A stretch of DNA of 64,000 nt from Paenibacillus albidus (GCF_014644435.1 NZ_BMKR01000012.1:62001-126000), one strand, 5' to 3'; numbered from the stretch's first letter, positions 27,217-36,436 are shown. Notes: generated by a model from the sequence alone, not told the origin. Made by a program: numbers and translations.

Positions 27217-27260
27217 CGCAAACAGCGTGCCGAATTCTAGTCGGCACGCTGTTTGCGTTT
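27217..27260 (+). terminator. Terminator after the LytTR gene
   Basis: A 17-bp perfect stem (27217–27233 with 27241–27257) closes a 7-base loop and is followed by TTT. This is one of the most stable hairpins in the window. Confidence 0.8.
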
Positions 27261-27413
27261 CATGTGAGATCAAGCAGAACCTTTTGCTTTTCTTAATATT
27301 AACTTAAAAAGAAAAAGCGCTTTTTTATACTTTCTTAAGGTTTGAGAACACGTTTTCTGGTAAAGTTGTAGAAAGACAGGCAACACCTATATTGAAGGGA
27401 GTCATTACTTATA

Positions 27414-28604
27414 ATGGACAAAAAAGATTTGAACGAAAATGAACACCTGGATAACAACCCTCTACAACCGGAAGATCCCAACCCTTCCACACCAGCCGAT
27501 GCAGCAACGAATGCAGAACCCACTCCTTCTATAACGGAAAATGAGGGACGGCTGACTAAAGCACCTTCGGATACAGATAGAAAGGACAACGTTCCTGTAA
27601 TGAACAGAATCGGCGAAGCAACGCCGCCTGCCCCTCCGGCTTCCAAGAGCAGCAAGGGCTGGATGATAGCCTCCATCCTTCTGGCGGCAGTGCTTATTGT
27701 GGTGCTGATCAAACCTCCGTTCCAACAAGACGACAGCAAAACTGCGGTCGCCACTGTCAATGGAGAAGACATCACCCAAGCTCAATTATATGACAAGCTG
27801 GTTGAAGCCGGCGGCGAGACTACACTGCAATCCCTAATTACCGAAACACTTGTGAGTCAGGAAGCCAAGAAAGCGAACGTCACCGTTACGGATGCCGATA
27901 TCAATCAAGAGCTGGAAGATCTGAGAACGCAATTCGGCGGAGAAGAAGCCTTCCAGGCGGCACTCGCACAGAGCGGCATGACTGTTGACGACCTCAAGAA
28001 GCAAATGCCGCTGCAAGTAGAGCTGCGCAAGATTCTCGAGCCGCAAGTTAAGCTGACCGATGAAGACATTCAAAAATACTATGACGAGAACAAAGCTACT
28101 TTTAATACACCGGAACAAGTCCGTGCTTCCCATATTTTGGTAGCCACCAAAGAAGAAGCGGATGCGATCCTCAAGCAGCTTAAGGACGGAGCAGATTTTG
28201 CCAAGCTGGCTTCAGAGAAATCAACGGATACAGCCTCCAAGGCAAATGGCGGCGACCTGAATTTCTTTGCCAAGGAAGCAATGGTTCCCGAGTTCTCTGA
28301 CGCAGCCTTCAAAATGAAGGTCGGTGAAACCAGCAGCGCTGCGGTTAAGAGCGAATTTGGTTACCACATCATCAAGGTGACCGACCGTAAAGAAGCCAAA
28401 AACTACACGCTTGATGAGAAGAAAGAAGAAATCAAGAAAACTCTGACTTCCCAAAAGATCAGTGAGCTCTCCTCCACTTGGCTGCAGGAGACCACAACCA
28501 AAGCAAAGATCACCAACACCTTAACTGATGAGAAGGAAGCTGAAGCTACGCCAGCTCCATCCGCTGAGGCAAGTGCGGCTCCAACCGAAGCACCTGCGAA
28601 GTAA
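27414..28604 (+). CDS. Membrane-anchored PrsA/SurA-type peptidyl-prolyl isomerase
   Basis: This 396-residue protein begins with an acidic, Pro/Asn-rich cytoplasmic tail (1–80), followed by one membrane anchor (GWMIASILLAAVLIVVLI, about 82–100). A SurA-N-like chaperone region (110–215) comes next, then a parvulin domain (about 218–315) with VRASHILVATKEEAD, GADFAKLASEKSTD and SEFGYHIIKVTDRKE. The C-terminal tail is Ala/Pro/Glu-rich. It folds proteins outside the membrane. Unlike B. subtilis PrsA it is not a lipoprotein: there is no lipobox, and the long N-terminal tail stays inside. The start has GAAGGGAG about 12 bases upstream. Confidence 0.9.
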   Translation: MDKKDLNENEHLDNNPLQPEDPNPSTPADAATNAEPTPSITENEGRLTKAPSDTDRKDNVPVMNRIGEATPPAPPASKSSKGWMIASILLAAVLIVVLIKPPFQQDDSKTAVATVNGEDITQAQLYDKLVEAGGETTLQSLITETLVSQEAKKANVTVTDADINQELEDLRTQFGGEEAFQAALAQSGMTVDDLKKQMPLQVELRKILEPQVKLTDEDIQKYYDENKATFNTPEQVRASHILVATKEEADAILKQLKDGADFAKLASEKSTDTASKANGGDLNFFAKEAMVPEFSDAAFKMKVGETSSAAVKSEFGYHIIKVTDRKEAKNYTLDEKKEEIKKTLTSQKISELSSTWLQETTTKAKITNTLTDEKEAEATPAPSAEASAAPTEAPAK

Positions 28605-28641
28605 GCTTATAACATTTATGCCCCCGGGCGGGGTAACATAT

Positions 28642-28678
28642 AACAGGACAAGCGGTTCTCCGCTTGTCCTGTTTGTTT
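28642..28678 (+). terminator. Terminator after the isomerase gene
   Basis: AACAGGACAAGCGG pairs with CCGCTTGTCCTGTT around a 4-base loop and is followed by TGTTT. It is 38 bases past the stop. Confidence 0.8.
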
Positions 28679-28726
28679 ACTATTTTATACCTGCTTCATG
28701 CGAACTCTTCCTCTGTGTCCGCTTTT

Positions 28727-28921
28727 TCAATGGCCTTTTTTACGAATCTGCTTATCGTGGTTCTCGCCCCACTCCTTGGCCTCAGCTGTGGCAATCGAAA
28801 TGGCCCGCCCCTCATCGTAGCCGTCACTCAGCAGTGCATTGGCGATATCTATGGCTTTGCTCCGTACCGGCGCTGTGAAATTCTTTAAAGAATCCGGGTA
28901 ATTCTCCTTGTTCCATGGCAT
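28727..28921 (-). CDS. Small conserved protein (MPW-x-K-x-x-YP-x-S type)
   Basis: This 64-residue soluble protein has MPWNKENYPDSLKNFTAPVR near the start and KAIDIANALLSDGYDEGRAI, then SIATAEAKEWGEN. The pattern is common to a family of small, hydrophilic proteins of Firmicutes (YdaT-like) of unknown biochemical role, sometimes linked to general stress. ATG 28921 is chosen over GTG 28924 because AAGGAGGT lies 7 bases before it. That ribosome site is inside the 3' arm of the hairpin at 28929–28974, so its translation may be controlled. Confidence 0.8.
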   Translation of the reverse strand: MPWNKENYPDSLKNFTAPVRSKAIDIANALLSDGYDEGRAISIATAEAKEWGENHDKQIRKKGH

Positions 28922-28928
28922 CACAAAA

Positions 28929-28974
28929 ACCTCCTTGATTGGGCTATAGTCATTATTAGCCCGGTCAAGGAGGT
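28929..28974 (-). terminator. Terminator whose 3' arm holds the next gene's ribosome site
   Basis: On the minus strand, ACCTCCTTGA and GGGCTA pair with TAGCCC and TCAAGGAGGT, with a two-base bulge and a 10-base loop, followed by TTTTT. It ends the nitroreductase transcript. The AAGGAGGT of the 64-residue protein is part of the stem, so read-through RNA would hide that ribosome site. Confidence 0.75.
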
Positions 28975-28993
28975 CTTAAACCCTTTTTGCAGA

Positions 28994-29593
28994 TTATTTA
29001 AAGACTTTTACGCGCTCTTCAATCGGCTGAAATTCCTTCTCGCCTGCAGGTGCAGCTGTCTTACCAAATGGCATTTGCGCAATTAGCTTCCATTCAGCCG
29101 GGATGCCCCAAGCCGATCTAACTTCATCGTCAATCAGCGGATTGTAGTGCTGCAAGGAAGCGCCAAGGCCTTCTTCGGCCAGTGCTGTCCATACTACAAA
29201 TTGGAGAATACCGGAAGATTGGTTCGACCAGATCGGGAAGTTCTCGGCGTACAGTGCAAAGTTCTCCTGTAAGGACTTCACCACAGTTTGATCTTCAAAA
29301 AACAATACCGAACCGTAGCCGGCTTTGAAAGAAGCCAGTTTTTGCGCGGTGCCTTCAAATTGCTCGGCGGGAACGATTTTGCGCAAAGCGTCGGTTGTAA
29401 TATCCCACAGCTTGTCATGTGCTTCACCCAGAAGAACTACAGCTCTGGAGCTTTGGGAATTGAAGGAGGTTGGGCTATGTAGTACAGCCTCTTCCACAAT
29501 TTCTTGAATTTTGGCATCGGAAATTGTAGATTCTTTGCTGATCGCGTAAATGGAACGTCTGCCTTTTACTGCTCCAAAAAAACTTTTAGACAT
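28994..29593 (-). CDS. Nitroreductase-family FMN oxidoreductase
   Basis: This 199-residue protein carries GRRSIYAISKE (FMN phosphate contact) and VLHSPTSFNSQSSRAVVLLG. It also has LQFVVWTALAEEGLGASLQHYNP (split in the middle of the fold) and IPAEWKLIAQMPFGK near the end. Members reduce nitro compounds, quinones or flavins with NAD(P)H. The length and the final KVFK are close to the YdgI/HBN1-like group. GGAGGTAATTATTT stands before the ATG. Confidence 0.9.
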   Translation of the reverse strand: MSKSFFGAVKGRRSIYAISKESTISDAKIQEIVEEAVLHSPTSFNSQSSRAVVLLGEAHDKLWDITTDALRKIVPAEQFEGTAQKLASFKAGYGSVLFFEDQTVVKSLQENFALYAENFPIWSNQSSGILQFVVWTALAEEGLGASLQHYNPLIDDEVRSAWGIPAEWKLIAQMPFGKTAAPAGEKEFQPIEERVKVFK

Positions 29594-29811
29594 AAATAAT
29601 TACCTCCATTTATTTAGTTGCTTACTTTTCTAAATCTTAACACTTTTCTTCCTGAATTACAACAGCAATATACCACTTTTTTTGTCGGATATCGGGACCT
29701 TTATTCCGGCTGACCTGCCTTTCAATATTCCCTGATCTTTTTTCCGATATACAGAAACGGGCCAGTTAAGCTACAATGATTCAGCAAATCATTGGAAAGA
29801 AGGTCCAGATC

Positions 29812-31221
29812 ATGAAATTCCGACACCAAAAAGGCTATGTTACCGCCCCATCAGCTTTTTATTTCGGCTTGTGGGCGTTACTCACCCTGTCCCTCCTCCT
29901 GGGCGGCTGTGAGGACACAAATTTGCCTCAACAAAAATCCCCCCTTCCGAATCATGGAGACAAGCTGGCTCCGGTCTCCTTCTGGGTAGCCACCGATGTG
30001 CATTATCTGGATAAAAACCTTGAGGATGGCGGTCAGGCTTTTCAGACCTATGTCTCCGGTGGTGACGGCAAAATGCTCCCCTATAGTGATGAAATCGCCG
30101 AATCCCTGGTCTATACCGCTAAGCAGCAACGGCCGAAGTTCCTTATACTCAGCGGTGATCTGACCAACAACGGGGAACGGAGCAGTCATGAGAAACTGGC
30201 TGCTAAACTGAAGCGTCTGGAAGCACAAGGAACTCAGGTTTACGTTATCCCCGGCAATCATGATCTGTTTAATCCCTGGGCCCGATCATTTAAGGGAACC
30301 CGGCAAGTCATCGCTGATTCCATATCCGATAGTGATTTTACTAAACTGTATGGAGATTTTGGTTACAGTGAAGCCCTCTCCAGAGATCAGGAAACGCTCA
30401 GTTATATCGTCCGGGCAGCCCCCGGCTTATGGCTGCTGATGATTGACAGCAGTCAATATCATCACAACCGGGAATACGGATTCCCGCAGACCGATGGACG
30501 TATTGCCGCCTCTACGCTCTCCTGGATCAATGAAAGTGTACAACTGGCAGCGGCGGAGCATGCCTCTATTGTCACTGTAATGCATCATAATCTGCTGGAT
30601 CATACATCCATGCCTGTATCCGGCTTCAAGCTCAACAACAGCCAGGAGGCCCTGAATACCCTGCGGAAGAACAGACTTAACCTTGTTTTATCAGGCCATA
30701 TTCATATGCAGGATATTCGTCTTGAGCCGGCTGTTCCTGCTGAAGATCCGCAGGCAATTCCTGTGTACGATATTGCTACAAGCGCACTTGCTGTCAACCC
30801 ACACCAATATGGAAGTTTGAGCTTTGATCCCCTCACGGGAGTCCTGGATTACCATACGGCCGCTGTCGATGTGGAGGGATGGGCCAGGGCCAGCGGAAGC
30901 ACGGACCCTAATCTGTTGAACTTCAGAGCTTACGCAGCGAAAAGCTTCAGCCAAGCCTCCTATCGCAAAGCGCTGGACAGTCTTAAGGACAGCCCCTTCT
31001 CCACAGCACAGCGGCATTCCATGAGCGAAGTGATGGCAAAGCTTAACTTACATTATTTCGCCGGCACTGCAGGCAGCTCGTCCAAAGACATTCAACTGAT
31101 GCCTGGATACAAGTTATGGGAGAGCACAGCCGATGGATTTATGAGCGCTTATATTCAAAGCATGGCAGCGGAGAAACAGCCTGGAAATGTGGCTCTCCAG
31201 ATGGTCTTATCGAAGCAATAA
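29812..31221 (+). CDS. Metallophosphoesterase lipoprotein
   Basis: This is a 469-residue exported protein. Its hydrophobic signal ends in LLLGGC, a lipobox, so it is probably tethered outside the membrane. All calcineurin-like metal motifs are visible: TDVHYLD, LSGDLTNNGER, IPGNHDLF, VMHHNLL and LSGHIHMQD. The substrate is unknown; relatives hydrolyse phosphodiesters or nucleotides. ATG 29812, with AAGAAGG upstream, is preferred to the in-frame start at 29776. Confidence 0.88.
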   Translation: MKFRHQKGYVTAPSAFYFGLWALLTLSLLLGGCEDTNLPQQKSPLPNHGDKLAPVSFWVATDVHYLDKNLEDGGQAFQTYVSGGDGKMLPYSDEIAESLVYTAKQQRPKFLILSGDLTNNGERSSHEKLAAKLKRLEAQGTQVYVIPGNHDLFNPWARSFKGTRQVIADSISDSDFTKLYGDFGYSEALSRDQETLSYIVRAAPGLWLLMIDSSQYHHNREYGFPQTDGRIAASTLSWINESVQLAAAEHASIVTVMHHNLLDHTSMPVSGFKLNNSQEALNTLRKNRLNLVLSGHIHMQDIRLEPAVPAEDPQAIPVYDIATSALAVNPHQYGSLSFDPLTGVLDYHTAAVDVEGWARASGSTDPNLLNFRAYAAKSFSQASYRKALDSLKDSPFSTAQRHSMSEVMAKLNLHYFAGTAGSSSKDIQLMPGYKLWESTADGFMSAYIQSMAAEKQPGNVALQMVLSKQ

Positions 31222-31250
31222 CTGGCCTTAATCAGCAGTACCCCAATATA

Positions 31251-31295
31251 AAACCCGGCTAACCGTCCGCAATACTGCGTTGGTTAGCCGGGTTT
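31251..31295. terminator. Bidirectional terminator
   Basis: AAACCCGGCTAACC (31251–31264) and its inverted copy (31282–31295) enclose an 18-base loop. The arms end in AAA and TTT, so it can stop the converging metallophosphoesterase and stalk-domain genes. Confidence 0.8.
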
Positions 31296-31310
31296 CATGT
31301 AATTAACCTG

Positions 31311-32828
31311 CTATTCACGACTGATATAAATCCATCCCTCGGCGTCCTTCTCCACTTCTGCGTGAAGGGCTTCGGCAAACATGCGGACCGATACATAAGC
31401 ATCCCCGTATTCATCTACAAAGATCGCTTTAGGAAGTTTCACTTTCGTTCCGTTCACTGTAGCTTCTGCGGAGCCAATCTTGAAGATTAGCTGATCGCCG
31501 TTTAAGTCTTCCGTGATGATGATGGAACGGGAGGTTCCATCCCACTCTACCTTGGCATCCAGATCTTCAGCCAGGTAGCGCAGAGGGACATAGGTGTTGC
31601 CATCTTCGACAATCGGATAGTAATATTCGTCATCCGGAGCGATATTGATGGATTTCTTGGTGATTCCCATCTCGTTTTTGAGCAAGCGATATATGTCGGA
31701 ATTCGGATCAAAATTCCGCAAAGTCTCTCCCGGTGTAAGCTCAATCGAGGATACATCCAGAGCGTTATCTTTGTTTAGGACATCAGCAGTAACCGGGCCA
31801 TTGATGTTCCAGACTTCACTCTGGGATTTGAAGCTGATACTGCGAATTGGAATATATTCGTCTTCCGGCAGTACGACATGCAGATCAATATTCTGTTTGC
31901 GCACATGCAGACTGCTGTCTACAAAAACATCATACTGAAGTTTCGTATCTTTGCTTAATACGGTGCTGATTTCAGGTGTGCTCTCATAGAGGTTGTTCAG
32001 CTCTTTATCGTAGACAAGCAGTAAAGCATCTACTGCCAGCTTGGCGGCGTCGTGCAGAACAGTCACCACGTCTTCTTTGTTGTCCAAAGGAATTTCTCCA
32101 AAACCAAATTCATTCAGATTAAGGCTGCCCATCCCTTCTTCCTGGAAGATAGGGTACAAATAGTCGTAAAGACCGCCGATCAGCTTAGTGAATCCCTCTG
32201 TATCCTTGGAGATGGATTTAAGGAATTGTTTGAATAAGCCGGGAAGCTCATCTCCTGTAATTTCTGTATGTAGCTTCGTGAGGTTCATCTGCTCTCCGTA
32301 TACGGCCTCATTGACCGGCGTGACATTAATTACGGAGGCATTAGGAAGATTCTTCACAACAAATTCAGAGAACAGCTTGGTTACAGCCTCTGCTTTCTCT
32401 GTATCAAATGCAGCGGTGCCCAGCAGGGTATCCACACCCGCAATAGGATAATAGAAAGGCTGCTTGGCTCCATCAACGGTGAACACCAATGATTCTTTAT
32501 CCACGAAGAGGGAGAATGGGAGCTTCATTTGTTTGTAGCCTACTGTACCTCTGGCAGAGAGGTTGCCATTGTCCTGCTGCTTGAGACTGCTGATACTGAC
32601 GGAAAAGGAATTGATAAGTTCAACCATCTCTTGATCTTCTGCACTGATTCCTGCAGCGGGCACAACGTTCATGGAGAATGTCGTGTTTGATTCCGACGAT
32701 TTGACATCCAGCCCGTCGAGAAGTGCCTTATTGATATCGAGCCCTCCTACAGACTGGCAACCGGATAGCACCAGCAGCAGTGCAACGAACGGAAGGAACC
32801 ACTTGGCTTTTGCTTTTAGTTTCCTCAT
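31311..32828 (-). CDS. Lipoprotein with copper-amine-oxidase-N (stalk) domain
   Basis: This 505-residue lipoprotein has a start MRKLKAKAKWFLPFVALLLV and a lipobox LSGC. A long middle (50–370) of beta-rich sequence is unknown to me. The last about 110 residues are a stalk domain (PF07833-like) with YYPIVEDGNTYVPLRYLAED and a VSVRMFAEAL-type repeat. These domains bind the cell wall region in Paenibacillus surface proteins. ATG 32828 is chosen because AGAGGAG lies 7 bases upstream; the longer frame to 32888 has none. Function not known. Confidence 0.8.
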   Translation of the reverse strand: MRKLKAKAKWFLPFVALLLVLSGCQSVGGLDINKALLDGLDVKSSESNTTFSMNVVPAAGISAEDQEMVELINSFSVSISSLKQQDNGNLSARGTVGYKQMKLPFSLFVDKESLVFTVDGAKQPFYYPIAGVDTLLGTAAFDTEKAEAVTKLFSEFVVKNLPNASVINVTPVNEAVYGEQMNLTKLHTEITGDELPGLFKQFLKSISKDTEGFTKLIGGLYDYLYPIFQEEGMGSLNLNEFGFGEIPLDNKEDVVTVLHDAAKLAVDALLLVYDKELNNLYESTPEISTVLSKDTKLQYDVFVDSSLHVRKQNIDLHVVLPEDEYIPIRSISFKSQSEVWNINGPVTADVLNKDNALDVSSIELTPGETLRNFDPNSDIYRLLKNEMGITKKSINIAPDDEYYYPIVEDGNTYVPLRYLAEDLDAKVEWDGTSRSIIITEDLNGDQLIFKIGSAEATVNGTKVKLPKAIFVDEYGDAYVSVRMFAEALHAEVEKDAEGWIYISRE

Positions 32829-32924
32829 AGCATTTCTCCTCTGAATCATATTTGTGTGAATCCAATTCATTATCTCAGGTAGAGGCATGAATTGTAAATG
32901 GAGTTGACGTCAAAGGTCAAAAAA

Positions 32925-33593
32925 TCATAAATTGAGTAAACTCCGCCATTCTATACTTACCCATTCCCGAAACCAGAGAATCTTTACCATGGCTAAAATT
33001 GCCAAATGCCCCGGATAAAAAGACCACCAGGCCCAGCGTGGAATACGCCATTTCTCGATTTTATTCCAGACTACGGGTGCATATGCAATAAACAGTGTCG
33101 GCACTATGCTGATCATTTGTACAGTCCAGCCGTAATAGACCAGGTAAACGGCATTTAGGATCAGATGTGCCAGGACCAGCCCATAGGAACGTGTATACCG
33201 GAAAATCAGCACCAGCAACAGTCCATATGCGTTATAATCCAGCGGAAAAAATTCCATGACCAGTATTACGGCAGCCACCACCGGAATCCCCAGCCACAAT
33301 GAGGGCAGCTTGTCCAATACGAGCAGCACAAGTGCCGATATCAGCAGTGTAAAGACTACGTTCCAGCCTCCTGGACTTAGGGCCAGATTGTACGGAATCT
33401 GTGAAATGACGGCAATGATCAACAGCCGCCGCAAATATCTCGCCCTTGAGGAGGTGTAAAGATAACCTTGGACCAATGCATAACAATAGATTGGAAAGGC
33501 GATACGGCCCACAACCCGCCAAGTTATGTCCACCGGAAAAAAGATATAGCCGATATGGTCAATCAGCATAGTCAGCATGGCGATAATCTGCAT
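32925..33593 (-). CDS. TraX-family membrane protein
   Basis: This 222-residue protein has seven or so membrane segments. The family signature is at the start: MLTMLIDHIGYIFFPVD, then WRVVGRIAFPIYCYALVQGY. TraX acetylates pilin in F plasmids, but the many Firmicute members are chromosomal acyltransferase-like proteins of unclear role. ATG 33593 is used because AAGGAGG stands 6 bases before it. The gene ends beside the stalk-domain lipoprotein gene. Confidence 0.85.
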   Translation of the reverse strand: MQIIAMLTMLIDHIGYIFFPVDITWRVVGRIAFPIYCYALVQGYLYTSSRARYLRRLLIIAVISQIPYNLALSPGGWNVVFTLLISALVLLVLDKLPSLWLGIPVVAAVILVMEFFPLDYNAYGLLLVLIFRYTRSYGLVLAHLILNAVYLVYYGWTVQMISIVPTLFIAYAPVVWNKIEKWRIPRWAWWSFYPGHLAILAMVKILWFREWVSIEWRSLLNL

Positions 33594-33614
33594 GGGCATC
33601 CTCCTTCTGCGGAA

Positions 33615-33645
33615 CAAAAGGCTGTCTCCCAACATGGAGACAGCC
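33615..33645 (-). terminator. Terminator after the aldose epimerase gene
   Basis: GGCTGTCTCC pairs with GGGAGACAGCC across a 5-base loop on the minus strand and is followed by TTTTG. It lies between the epimerase stop and the traX ribosome site. Confidence 0.75.
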
Positions 33646-33663
33646 CGATGTTATTACTGTTTG

Positions 33664-34653
33664 TTATTTCAGATACAAGCGGCTGCTCTCTTCCCAATAT
33701 TCGCCCGGTTTCAGACTGAACAACCCGATCTCATCGGCAGGCAGGTCCACCTTTGGTGCATTGACCAGATTGATTTGCGGTTCAGGGCAAAAGAAACCCT
33801 CCGTAGCGCCATTGTTCCAGATCATCCACTGTTTGTAGGAAGTACCTACATCATAGACCAGCGTTACTCCCGCTTTGCTGTCAGTCAATTCCATCCGGTT
33901 GCGCCCGTTCTGGGCCACGGCGGTATAATGATTGTCCATCGGCGCATAAAAAGGATTCACGCCTTCTCCCTGCAGAGCCAGCTCTTCCGGCTGCAATTCC
34001 TGGAACGATCCGGTTGGCAGCATCCGGTCACTCAGCTCCCAGCGTTCGCCAATCGTCAGCTTAACCTTATAATCCTTGGCTGTGCTGCCAGGTGCGAATG
34101 GGGCATTAACCGCAGTATGGAAAGCCAAGAGACAAGGCATAACTTCCTCTCCGTCATTATGCACCAGCAGCTGCTGGGACAATCCGGCTTCACCAAGGCT
34201 GTAACGCAGCTTTATCGTATATTTATGAGGCAGATAGATATAGGAAGGATGCTTCTCATCGACCCGTACGGTAACGGTGACGAAACTTTCCGTCTTGCTG
34301 CTTCCGAAGTCTTCAACCTCCCACGCTGTAGTATGTAAGAATCCGTGCAAATGGTTGCGTGTTGCGGCCTCATTGACCGGGAATTTATACGTTTGGCCAT
34401 TCCATGGGAATTCTCCGTCCTCATAACGATTCGGAGGGAACAACACAGGAATCCCGTAAATGCCCGGGTTTGCTTTGAAGGCCTCCATTTCTTCCGCACC
34501 GGGTTCATGCAGGAAACGGTAACCGTTTTCGTGATCGCGGAAACAAATCAGGTTGCCTCCGATTCCCGGCAGAATAGCCGCCTCATAACGTCCGGCTTTC
34601 AACCAGACGGCTGCTTCACCTTCATATTGCCCTTCATAGGCACTAATTGTCAT
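33664..34653 (-). CDS. Aldose 1-epimerase-family protein
   Basis: This 329-residue protein has the galactose mutarotase fold. It shows ILPGIGGNLICFRDHENGY, FPPNRYEDGEFPWNGQTY, RNHLHGFLHTTAWEV (catalytic His region) and a C-terminal FFCPEPQINLVNAP, where the Glu acts as base. Such enzymes interconvert the alpha and beta forms of aldoses. ATG 34653 is preferred to 34695 because GAAGGGAG precedes it. It is a single gene, close to but separate from the carbohydrate loci. Confidence 0.88.
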   Translation of the reverse strand: MTISAYEGQYEGEAAVWLKAGRYEAAILPGIGGNLICFRDHENGYRFLHEPGAEEMEAFKANPGIYGIPVLFPPNRYEDGEFPWNGQTYKFPVNEAATRNHLHGFLHTTAWEVEDFGSSKTESFVTVTVRVDEKHPSYIYLPHKYTIKLRYSLGEAGLSQQLLVHNDGEEVMPCLLAFHTAVNAPFAPGSTAKDYKVKLTIGERWELSDRMLPTGSFQELQPEELALQGEGVNPFYAPMDNHYTAVAQNGRNRMELTDSKAGVTLVYDVGTSYKQWMIWNNGATEGFFCPEPQINLVNAPKVDLPADEIGLFSLKPGEYWEESSRLYLK

Positions 34654-34690
34654 GACTCTCAATCTCCCTTCAATTCTCTTAGAATCACTC

Positions 34691-34725
34691 TCCACTTGTT
34701 AGATTACCACATCTTCACAAGTGGA
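34691..34725. other. Inverted repeat upstream of the epimerase gene
   Basis: TCCACTTGT (34691–34699) is repeated inverted at 34717–34725, 17 bases apart, without a T-run on either strand. It could be an operator for the epimerase gene or a stem-loop at the end of the mgtC-like transcript. Confidence 0.35.
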
Positions 34726-34737
34726 AACATGGCAATT

Positions 34738-35454
34738 TTATAACTGCTCCACTTCAACGCTCATGACATGGGCAATCTTTTTGACATCATAATAAATTTC
34801 AGTAGCATAATCACGGTCGGGTGCAGACAACACCATCTCAATCATTTGTCTGCCATCATCCAGATCCTTGATCTTCATCCGCCGGATAGAACGGGCCTGA
34901 GGCCGCGATTTGCGGTTCTCACTGGCTGGACGTTTCTCAATGTTCTGAATGACCTCGGTCAGGACAAAGTTGGCTTCCATAATGATCTTGACCGAAACCT
35001 CATGTTTGTTCAGTACCTGCGGGCCTACCGCCTTAATCATTTGAGGCACGACGTTGACGGCAAACATCAGCAGCACTACAGCATAAAATGCCTCTACGTA
35101 AAAACCTGCCCCCACCGCAATCCCAATCCCGGATGCTGTCCAGATGAGCGCCGCCGAAGTCAGCCCGGTGATGGCATCGCCGCCTCTGCGCAGAATCACG
35201 CCAGCGCCCAGAAAACCAATCCCGCTTACAATCTGCGCCGCCAGCCGCATCGGGTCCATGTTGGGATGCTCGGGACCGGCAAATTTATCAAAAGCATGGA
35301 TGGATACAAGCGTTACCAGGCAGCTGGCAATACTTATGACCATACTGGTCCGGATGCCCAGCGGTTTTTGTTTGATCTGCCGGTCGATACCGATGAACAG
35401 CCCGAACAGCATGGCCACCAGCAGTTTAATTATTGATTCCAGGTGTAAATCCAT
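34738..35454 (-). CDS. MgtC/SapB-family membrane protein
   Basis: This 238-residue protein has an N-terminal MgtC domain: LLVAMLFGLFIGIDRQIKQK, GIRTSMVISIASCLVTLVS, AAQIVSGIGFLGAGVILRRG and GLTSAALIWTASGIGIAVG. The last 90 residues form a soluble ACT-like tail. Members affect magnesium homeostasis and inhibit ATP synthase in pathogens; in soil Firmicutes the role is less clear. ATG 35454 is chosen because GGAGGAATTCAG stands before it; the longer frame (to 35556) begins in non-coding sequence. Confidence 0.9.
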   Translation of the reverse strand: MDLHLESIIKLLVAMLFGLFIGIDRQIKQKPLGIRTSMVISIASCLVTLVSIHAFDKFAGPEHPNMDPMRLAAQIVSGIGFLGAGVILRRGGDAITGLTSAALIWTASGIGIAVGAGFYVEAFYAVVLLMFAVNVVPQMIKAVGPQVLNKHEVSVKIIMEANFVLTEVIQNIEKRPASENRKSRPQARSIRRMKIKDLDDGRQMIEMVLSAPDRDYATEIYYDVKKIAHVMSVEVEQL

Positions 35455-35541
35455 CTGAATTCCTCCTATCTTCACGAATAATCTATTATACAGGAAATAA
35501 GGGTGGATGATTAGCATTATTTTTAGGTTTACCCAAAACAG

Positions 35542-35615
35542 AAAAAACGGACTCACCTTCCCTCACATATTCGCAAAGCCGCCAGGGCTTCTTATGCTAG
35601 GGGAAGGGAATCCGT
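35542..35615 (-). terminator. Terminator after the SDR gene
   Basis: Imperfect arms (ACGGATTCCCTTCCC and GGGAAGGTGAGTCCGT on the minus strand) enclose a loop of about 40 bases and are followed by TTTTTT. Confidence 0.55.
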
Positions 35616-35644
35616 CACTTTACGGACCCTTATTCAATTTGCTT

Positions 35645-36436
35645 TTAGCCATGCAGCAGCGACTCTGCGCCGTCGCAGTAAATTTCCGTACCTGTGATGT
35701 GATTCGAGTCTTCAGAAGCCAGGAAAAGCGCCAGCTTAGCTACCTGGGCAGCACTGCCCGGCCCTTCTTCCAGGGGTTGATCCCCTTCGGGGAATTCCAC
35801 TGGAATCTTCACTTCCTCCAGATCGTCGGAAGGGAAGGTGTTGTCCCCTATTTCCGTCTTAATTGCCCCTGGACAGATGGCGTTGACCCTGATTTTGAAC
35901 TGGGCCAGCTCCAGTGCCGCCATCTTCATGAAAGCGACTTGTCCAGCCTTGGTGGTGCTGTATGCAGAGAATCCGATATTCGAGAATACACGGTTGCCAT
36001 TGATCGAACTGTTGATAAGAATGCTGCCGCCGTGGTTCTTCAAGTGCGGAATCGCATATTTCACAGTCGCAAAGGTTCCGCGAAGGTTAATCTGGATCGT
36101 CTGATCCCATTCCTCCATCTTCATCGTCTCAATAGGGGCCATTGTTCCGTTGATACCGGCATTGGCGAACACGACATCGAGCCGGCCCCATTGTTCAGCA
36201 GCTTGATTGACCGCTGCCTCCACCTGCTCCGGTTGAGAAACGTCACATCCAATAACGATCGCTTCGCCGCCCTCCTGCTCAACCTGGCGTTTAACCTTCT
36301 CCGCCTTTTCCACAGTCCGGTCAAGCAGGACTACCTTGGCACCGTGACGTGCGAATTCCAGCACGGACGCACGGCCGATTCCCGAACCTCCACCTGTTAC
36401 AATCGCTACCTTGCCTTTAAGCTTTTGGTCTGCCAT
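35645..36436 (-). CDS. Short-chain dehydrogenase/reductase
   Basis: This 263-residue classical SDR has the NAD(P) motif VTGGGSGIGR (14–23), NAG in VVFANAGINGTM and the active-site pattern GFSAYSTTKAGQ (Tyr and Lys). It also has the substrate loop ICPGAIKTEIGDN. NAD use is suggested by the Asp in VVLLDRTVEKA at the end of the second strand. The substrate is unknown. ATG 36436 follows GGAGGAGCCCGGAATT. Confidence 0.92.
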   Translation of the reverse strand: MADQKLKGKVAIVTGGGSGIGRASVLEFARHGAKVVLLDRTVEKAEKVKRQVEQEGGEAIVIGCDVSQPEQVEAAVNQAAEQWGRLDVVFANAGINGTMAPIETMKMEEWDQTIQINLRGTFATVKYAIPHLKNHGGSILINSSINGNRVFSNIGFSAYSTTKAGQVAFMKMAALELAQFKIRVNAICPGAIKTEIGDNTFPSDDLEEVKIPVEFPEGDQPLEEGPGSAAQVAKLALFLASEDSNHITGTEIYCDGAESLLHG

